Source: Pseudomonas asuensis (GTDB lineage: Bacteria > Pseudomonadota > Gammaproteobacteria > Pseudomonadales > Pseudomonadaceae). From it: a stretch of DNA of 64,000 nucleotides. Positions 59,277 through 64,000 of this stretch are shown here, piece by piece. Position numbers and translations under genes: made by a program. Numbering within the stretch: the first letter of the stretch is position 1; every line of letters begins with the position of its first letter. The stretch is from the NCBI RefSeq assembly GCF_014646755.1, contig NZ_BMNW01000003.1:124001-188000 (forward strand). Reading direction: 5' to 3'. The notes under the pieces were generated by a model that made no database searches, was not told where the DNA came from, and saw only the letters and a list, made by a program, of their open reading frames with translations.

Positions 59277-60188
59277 ATGATTAGACAACGCACACTCAAG
59301 AACACTATTCGCGCTACTGGCGTAGGCCTTCACTCAGGGGAAAAGGTTTATCTCACCCTGAAGCCTGCCCCTGTAGACACAGGAATCGTGTTTCGCCGCA
59401 TTGATTTAGATCCAGTCGTGGAAATTCGCGCCTGGGCTGAATATGTAGGCGAAACCACGATGTCGACCAATCTCATTCAAAATAGTGTCAAGGTCGGCAC
59501 TGTGGAGCATTTGTTGTCTGCACTGGCAGGTCTGGGCATCGACAATGCGTATGTAGAATTGTCCGCCGCTGAAGTTCCGATCATGGATGGAAGCGCTGGT
59601 CCTTTCGTTTTCCTGATTCAATCCGCTGGGATTGAAGAGCAGGAGTCTGCAAAACAATTCATTCGTATCAAACGTGAAGTTAGCGTCGTAGACGGTGATA
59701 AGCGTGCGACGTTTGTGCCTTTTGATGGTTTCAAGGTTAGCTTTGAAATCGACTTTGATCACCCTGTGGTCAGTGGGCGCACTCAAAAGGCTTCCGTAGA
59801 CTTTTCCAGCACTTCCTTTCTTAAGGAAGTAAGCCGAGCGCGTACTTTCGGCTTTATGCGTGATCTGGAATTCTTGCGTTCGCATAACCTGGCTTTGGGC
59901 GGTAGTGTAGAAAACGCTATCGTTGTAGACGAGCATGGGGTGCTTAACGAAGACGGTCTTCGTTACGAAGATGAGTTTGTAAAGCACAAGATACTGGACG
60001 CCATTGGTGACCTTTACCTATTAGGCAAAAGCTTGATTGGTGAGTATCGTGGCTACAAGTCCGGACATGCAATGAACAATCGTTTGCTGCGTGCCTTGAT
60101 TGCTCAGCCAGATGCCTGGGAAGTTGTAACCTTCGAGGGCTCTAGCGATGCACCTATTTCTTACATGCGGCCAGCGGCTGCTGTGTAA
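59277..60188 (+). CDS. lpxC: UDP-3-O-acyl-N-acetylglucosamine deacetylase LpxC
   Basis: Zinc enzyme for the committed step of lipid A synthesis. 303 aa. Zinc ligands are His78 (VEHLLSAL), His237 and Asp241 ([10 protein letters not shown]), with the catalytic His264 in KSGHAMNN. The N-terminus [21 protein letters not shown] is typical. Last plus-strand gene of the dcw cluster, followed by an intrinsic terminator. Confidence 0.97.
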   Translation: MIRQRTLKNTIRATGVGLHSGEKVYLTLKPAPVDTGIVFRRIDLDPVVEIRAWAEYVGETTMSTNLIQNSVKVGTVEHLLSALAGLGIDNAYVELSAAEVPIMDGSAGPFVFLIQSAGIEEQESAKQFIRIKREVSVVDGDKRATFVPFDGFKVSFEIDFDHPVVSGRTQKASVDFSSTSFLKEVSRARTFGFMRDLEFLRSHNLALGGSVENAIVVDEHGVLNEDGLRYEDEFVKHKILDAIGDLYLLGKSLIGEYRGYKSGHAMNNRLLRALIAQPDAWEVVTFEGSSDAPISYMRPAAAV

Positions 60189-60200
60189 GTAAAGCGTGTT

Positions 60201-60228
60201 AAAAAGCCACCTAAGGGTGGCTTTTTTA
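60201..60228 (+). terminator. Intrinsic terminator after lpxC
   Basis: A-run, GCCACC / GGTGGC stem with a 4-nt loop, T-run. Lies 12 nt after the lpxC stop and overlaps the last bases of the convergent dciA gene, so it can act on both strands. Confidence 0.87.
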
Positions 60229-60690
60229 TTGATCTGTCTTTTTCGGCTGCGCTCTACTGGCTAGTCGCTCAAGCGCTGCACGCAGTGAAGGATCCGAGAT
60301 GCCCTCTGCAATCGACAGCAGGCTTTCTGCTGCTACATTTGAAAGTTCGCGCTTTGGACCTGGCTTTCGATTTGGGTCAGGGTTGGGCTTTACCTTGAAC
60401 AATATCTTTTGAAGGGCTGCAAACTCTGAGGATTGTTGAAGCTGCCGCAGCAAACGACGTTGTTGATAGCGCAGCCGCGTGGCCCAATGTCCGTCTGTAA
60501 TAATGAGAAGTAGACAGCCGTCTTGCCAAGTGGCGACCTTACAGTGTTCGCGCGCTGCCGGTTGCAGCTGTGCGTCAACCAGGCGTTGAAGTCGCTCAAG
60601 CCGCTCAGCCTGATACAGTAACGGTTTTAAGGGTTTAGCCTGCCGAAGTAAGGTGGCAGGCGCTACAGCAATAATTGGACGAAAAACCAT
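60226..60690 (-). CDS. dciA: DciA-type replicative helicase loader (DUF721)
   Basis: 154-aa protein with the DUF721 fold in its first 100 residues (AREHCKVATWQDGCLLLIITDGHWATRLRYQQRRLL split), a Lys/Pro-rich linker and a helical tail (SNVAAESLLSIAEGI). DciA assists loading of DnaB helicase in bacteria without DnaC. GGAG lies 9 nt before the ATG. It is convergent with lpxC and divergent from secA, the Pseudomonas arrangement apart from the missing gene noted in the findings. Confidence 0.88.
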   Translation of the reverse strand: MVFRPIIAVAPATLLRQAKPLKPLLYQAERLERLQRLVDAQLQPAAREHCKVATWQDGCLLLIITDGHWATRLRYQQRRLLRQLQQSSEFAALQKILFKVKPNPDPNRKPGPKRELSNVAAESLLSIAEGISDPSLRAALERLASRAQPKKTDQ

Positions 60691-60895
60691 GCGTGCGCAC
60701 TCCAGACAGGGACGCGCATGGTAACAGATGAGCCTAAAGATACAGATAAACCTGTTTAGAAATCCGACCTTTGAGTGATGTCAACCTTTTCTCGTCGGCG
60801 TTTCCGAGTAGAATGCCCCATTGTCTTTTTGACGGCGCGGGCGATGGCACCGATCCGCCGCCCCCCATTTCTCCGAGTGGAAGACCCAAGTCGAT

Positions 60896-63637
60896 ATGTT
60901 TGCGCCTTTGTTAAAGAAACTCTTTGGAAGTAAAAACGAGCGAGAAGTAAAGCGCATGAGTAAGGTCATACAGACCGTCAATGCGCTGGAACAGCAGATT
61001 ATTGGGTTGTCCGACGAGCAATTGCGTGCCAAGACGTTCGAGTTCAAGGAACGTCTTGCAAAAGGCGAGACACTGGACGATATCTTGCCTGAAGCTTTTG
61101 CCGTAACTCGCGAAGCGGGCAAGCGCGTGATGGGTATGCGCCATTTTGATGTTCAGCTCATTGGCGGCATGACGCTTCACGAAGGCAAGATTGCCGAGAT
61201 GCGTACAGGTGAAGGTAAGACGCTGGTGGGAACATTGCCGGTGTACTTGAATGCCTTATCCGGTAAGGGGGTTCACGTTGTAACCGTGAACGATTATCTG
61301 GCTCGTCGCGATGCGAACTGGATGCGCCCCTTGTATGAGTTCCTCGGTTTAACGGTAGGCATCGTTTTACCGTTCCAACCCCCAGAGGAAAAGCGTGCTG
61401 CCTACGCCGCAGACATCACCTACGGTACTAACAATGAATTCGGCTTTGATTATCTTCGCGATAACATGGCTTTCAGTATTGAGGAAAAATATCAGCGTGA
61501 GCTGAATTTTGCCGTTGTTGACGAAGTGGATTCGATCCTTATTGACGAAGCACGTACTCCGCTGATCATTTCGGGTCAGGCTGAAGACAGTTCTCAGCTG
61601 TATATGCAGATCAATAAACTCATTCCTCGTCTTCAGCGGCAAGTCGAGGCTGTTGAGGGAGAGGAAGAGAAAGAAGGTCACTACACCATTGACGAAAAAA
61701 CGCGTCAGGTGGAAATTACCGAGCTAGGCCATCAGTTTATCGAGGAACTGCTAACCCAGGCGGAACTGTTGGCTGAAGGTGAAAGCCTCTACTCAGCACA
61801 TAACCTGTCTCTTCTTACCCACGTCTACGCAGGGCTTCGTGCACACAAGCTATTCCACCGCAATGTGGAATATATTGTTCAGGACAATCAGGTGTTGCTC
61901 ATCGATGAGCACACCGGTCGTACCATGCCAGGACGTCGCCTGTCCGAAGGGCTGCACCAGGCGATCGAGGCCAAGGAAGGACTTCCAATCCAGCCTGAGA
62001 GTCAGACACTCGCTTCTACTACCTTCCAGAATTACTTCCGCTTGTACAACAAGTTGGCTGGTATGACAGGTACAGCAGACACCGAGGCATTCGAGTTCCG
62101 TCAGATCTACGGTTTGGATGTCATTGTGATTCCGACTCACCGGCCGCTGGCGCGTAAGGATTTCAATGACCTGGTGTATTTGACGCAGGAAGAGAAATAC
62201 GCAGCTATCATCACTGACGTCAAGCAATGCCAGGCGTCAGGCCGTCCTGTACTGGTGGGTACTGCCTCGATTGAGAGCTCCGAGTACCTGTCCCAGCTGT
62301 TGCAGAAAGAGGGCATTGAGCACAAAGTTCTGAATGCCAAATACCATGACCGTGAGGCTGAGATTATCGCTCAAGCGGGTCGTCCAGGCATGGTAACGAT
62401 TGCTACCAACATGGCTGGTCGTGGTACAGACATTCTCCTGGGCGGTAACTGGGAATCAGAGGTTGCTGCGCTTGAAGATCCTACTGAAGAGCAGATCGCT
62501 CAGGTAAAGGCTGAATGGCAGAAGCGTCATCAGCAGGTCATTGAGTCGGGCGGCCTACATGTGATTGCTTCTGAGCGCCATGAGTCCCGTCGTATCGATA
62601 ACCAACTCCGTGGCCGTGCGGGTCGCCAGGGTGACCCGGGCTCCAGCCGCTTCTATCTGTCGCTTGAAGACAACCTGATGCGTATCTTTGCATCAGACCG
62701 TGTGAAAAACTTCATGAAAGCGTTGGGCATGGAAGCAGGCGAGGCTATCGAGCATCGCATGGTGACCAACGCCATCGAGAAGGCCCAGCGCAAGGTGGAA
62801 GGCCGAAACTTCGATATTCGTAAGCAGTTGCTTGAATACGATGATGTTGCCAACGAGCAGCGTAAGGTCATCTACCACATGCGTAACACCCTGCTTGAAT
62901 CGCAGGATGTGGGTGAGACCATCAACGAGTTTCGCCGTGATGCATTGGCGCAAACCTTCAGCGCTCATATTCCGCCGCAATCCCTGCCTGAGCAGTGGGA
63001 TGTTGCCGGGCTTGAAGAGGCACTTTACAACGACTTCGGACTCAAGCTGCCGATTCAGCAATGGCTGGATGAGGACGACAAGCTGTACGAAGAAACGCTT
63101 CGCGAGAAGATCCTTGAAGCACTTGTAGCTGCCTATCATGAAAAAGAAGATCTGGCAGGTGCTGAGGCGTTACGCAGCTTCGAGAAGCAGATGCTGCTGC
63201 GCGTCATGGATGATCTGTGGAAAGATCACCTGAGCACGATGGATCATTTGCGCCACGGTATTCACCTACGGGGTTATGCGCAGAAGAATCCGAAGCAGGA
63301 GTACAAGCGCGAGTCCTTCAATCTGTTCCAAGAACTCTTGGAAAACGTCAAGCGTGACACGGTTCGTGTACTGTCCCATGTTCAGGTTCGGCGTGAGGAC
63401 GCAGCTGAGGAAGAGGCTCGGATGCGTCATGAAGCCGAAGAGTTGGCCAAGCGCATGCAATTCCAGCACGCCGAAGCGCCCTCCATCGCACAGCCTGAAG
63501 TACAAGCGCCGGAAGAGGGTGAAGACACTGTCGTGCCGCTTGAGCCTACACGTAACGAGCAGAAAATAGGTCGTAATGAGCCTTGCCCGTGCGGCTCCGG
63601 CAAGAAGTACAAGCATTGCCACGGTAAGCTGGACTAA
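60896..63637 (+). CDS. secA: Preprotein translocase ATPase SecA
   Basis: Motor ATPase that drives proteins through SecYEG. 913 aa. Walker [34 protein letters not shown], the [12 protein letters not shown] motif, the [20 protein letters not shown] helicase motif VI, and a C-terminal zinc finger [15 protein letters not shown] that binds SecB and ribosomes. An acidic linker precedes the zinc finger. No obvious secM-like leader peptide lies upstream. Confidence 0.98.
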   Translation: MFAPLLKKLFGSKNEREVKRMSKVIQTVNALEQQIIGLSDEQLRAKTFEFKERLAKGETLDDILPEAFAVTREAGKRVMGMRHFDVQLIGGMTLHEGKIAEMRTGEGKTLVGTLPVYLNALSGKGVHVVTVNDYLARRDANWMRPLYEFLGLTVGIVLPFQPPEEKRAAYAADITYGTNNEFGFDYLRDNMAFSIEEKYQRELNFAVVDEVDSILIDEARTPLIISGQAEDSSQLYMQINKLIPRLQRQVEAVEGEEEKEGHYTIDEKTRQVEITELGHQFIEELLTQAELLAEGESLYSAHNLSLLTHVYAGLRAHKLFHRNVEYIVQDNQVLLIDEHTGRTMPGRRLSEGLHQAIEAKEGLPIQPESQTLASTTFQNYFRLYNKLAGMTGTADTEAFEFRQIYGLDVIVIPTHRPLARKDFNDLVYLTQEEKYAAIITDVKQCQASGRPVLVGTASIESSEYLSQLLQKEGIEHKVLNAKYHDREAEIIAQAGRPGMVTIATNMAGRGTDILLGGNWESEVAALEDPTEEQIAQVKAEWQKRHQQVIESGGLHVIASERHESRRIDNQLRGRAGRQGDPGSSRFYLSLEDNLMRIFASDRVKNFMKALGMEAGEAIEHRMVTNAIEKAQRKVEGRNFDIRKQLLEYDDVANEQRKVIYHMRNTLLESQDVGETINEFRRDALAQTFSAHIPPQSLPEQWDVAGLEEALYNDFGLKLPIQQWLDEDDKLYEETLREKILEALVAAYHEKEDLAGAEALRSFEKQMLLRVMDDLWKDHLSTMDHLRHGIHLRGYAQKNPKQEYKRESFNLFQELLENVKRDTVRVLSHVQVRREDAAEEEARMRHEAEELAKRMQFQHAEAPSIAQPEVQAPEEGEDTVVPLEPTRNEQKIGRNEPCPCGSGKKYKHCHGKLD

Positions 63638-63670
63638 TGCCCGGCTGACGTGAAAGCGTTGTGATCCTAT

Positions 63671-63707
63671 CGCCGCGACCGGCTTAGCCGCTCGCGGCGT
63701 TTCATTG
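63671..63707 (+). terminator. Hairpin between secA and argJ
   Basis: CGCCGCGA (63671-63678) pairs with TCGCGGCG (63692-63699), enclosing a smaller CGGC / GCCG stem, followed by TTTCATTG. It resembles a terminator or attenuator and shares CTATCGCCGCGACC and TCGCGGCGTTT with the hairpin in the aap operon. Confidence 0.6.
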
Positions 63708-63727
63708 TTAGCTACAGGAGAAACTTC

Positions 63728-64000
63728 ATGGCTGTTGGTCTCGGCCCTTTGTCTACGTTACATCCTGTTCCAGGGTTTGAGCTTGGCATCGCTTCTGCCG
63801 GCATCAAGCGTCCGGGACGCAAGGATGTGGTTGTGATGCGTTGTGAAGAGGGTGCGCGGGTTGCTGGGGTTTTTACGACCAATGCATTTTGTGCCGCTCC
63901 GGTTGTTCTGGCGCGCAGGCGATTCGCAGGTAATGTGCGTTATCTGTTGACCAACACAGGTAACGCTAACGCAGGTACAGGCGAGCCAGGAATGGCAGCT
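63728..64000 (+). CDS. argJ: Glutamate N-acetyltransferase / amino-acid acetyltransferase ArgJ (5' part)
   Basis: First 91 codons of argJ, cut by the window end. ArgJ recycles the acetyl group from N-acetylornithine to glutamate in arginine synthesis and, when bifunctional, also uses acetyl-CoA. Visible features are [36 protein letters not shown] and the [13 protein letters not shown] stretch near the substrate site. The self-cleavage Thr lies beyond the window. AGGAGA precedes the ATG. Position after secA matches Pseudomonas. Confidence 0.95.
   Translation, partial: MAVGLGPLSTLHPVPGFELGIASAGIKRPGRKDVVVMRCEEGARVAGVFTTNAFCAAPVVLARRRFAGNVRYLLTNTGNANAGTGEPGMAA

Noticed and set aside
60691-60895. 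SecM-like arrest peptide upstream of secA
   Set aside because: No open frame with a ribosome binding site and an arrest-like proline-rich end is seen between dciA and secA.

Overview
The window is a stretch of core chromosome from a gammaproteobacterium of the genus Pseudomonas or a close relative. Protein by protein (RhlB, AapJQMP, PepA, LptFG, Tgt, MraZ, FtsI, MurE, DciA, SecA) the sequences read like Pseudomonas orthologues, and the gene blocks occur in Pseudomonas order. Base composition looks less GC-rich than P. aeruginosa, so a lower-GC species of the genus is likely; I cannot name it.

Layout. (1) 0.2-5.8 kb, minus strand: a 2-hydroxyacid reductase, a HAD phosphatase, a bifunctional GDP-mannose enzyme (AlgA/PslB type), a short cytoplasmic PilZ protein that resembles Alg44 without its membrane and most of its periplasmic part, and yaaA. 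(2) 6.2-9.3 kb, plus strand: a PIN-PhoH ATPase, moaC-moaD-moaE for molybdopterin, and a small membrane protein. (3) 9.3-12.7 kb, minus strand: rhlB, a diguanylate cyclase with a cyclic-nucleotide-binding-like domain, and a carboxylesterase. (4) 13.1-17.2 kb: the aapJQMP amino-acid ABC transporter. (5) 17.4-26.4 kb: a GIY-YIG protein, a GST, yejK, rlmF, a winged-helix protein, valS, a conserved hypothetical, holC, pepA. (6) 26.6-28.8 kb: lptF-lptG for LPS export. (7) 28.8-31.4 kb, the only accessory-looking part: decayed coding fragments, a bestrophin-family channel, a small unknown gene, a frameshifted phage-type integrase relic and tRNA-Leu(CAA). (8) 31.4-37.4 kb: queA-tgt-yajC-secD-secF and a glycine-zipper protein. 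(9) 37.5-42.2 kb: dolP-diaA-yraN-lpoA on the minus strand, rsmI and the RNase P RNA on the plus strand. (10) 42.4-60.2 kb: a complete dcw division and cell-wall cluster (mraZ-rsmH-ftsL-ftsI-murE-murF-mraY-murD-ftsW-murG-murC-ddlB-ftsQ-ftsA-ftsZ-lpxC). (11) dciA (minus), secA, and the 5' end of argJ, which runs off the window.

How the genes work together. The right half is an envelope-building region: peptidoglycan precursors (murE to ddlB), the divisome (ftsL, I, W, Q, A, Z), the committed step of lipid A (lpxC), a regulator of a peptidoglycan synthase (lpoA), an outer-membrane quality lipoprotein (dolP), LPS export (lptFG) and protein export (secA, secDF-yajC). Most dcw genes overlap or abut, as expected for one transcript, and mraZ is preceded by four perfectly spaced MraZ-type repeats.

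I found no convincing new multi-gene system. The items most worth a second look are the Alg44-derived soluble PilZ protein near an orphan AlgA/PslB enzyme, the integrase relic and decayed genes at tRNA-Leu, a hairpin cassette shared by the aap and secA-argJ intergenic regions, and the MraZ operator.
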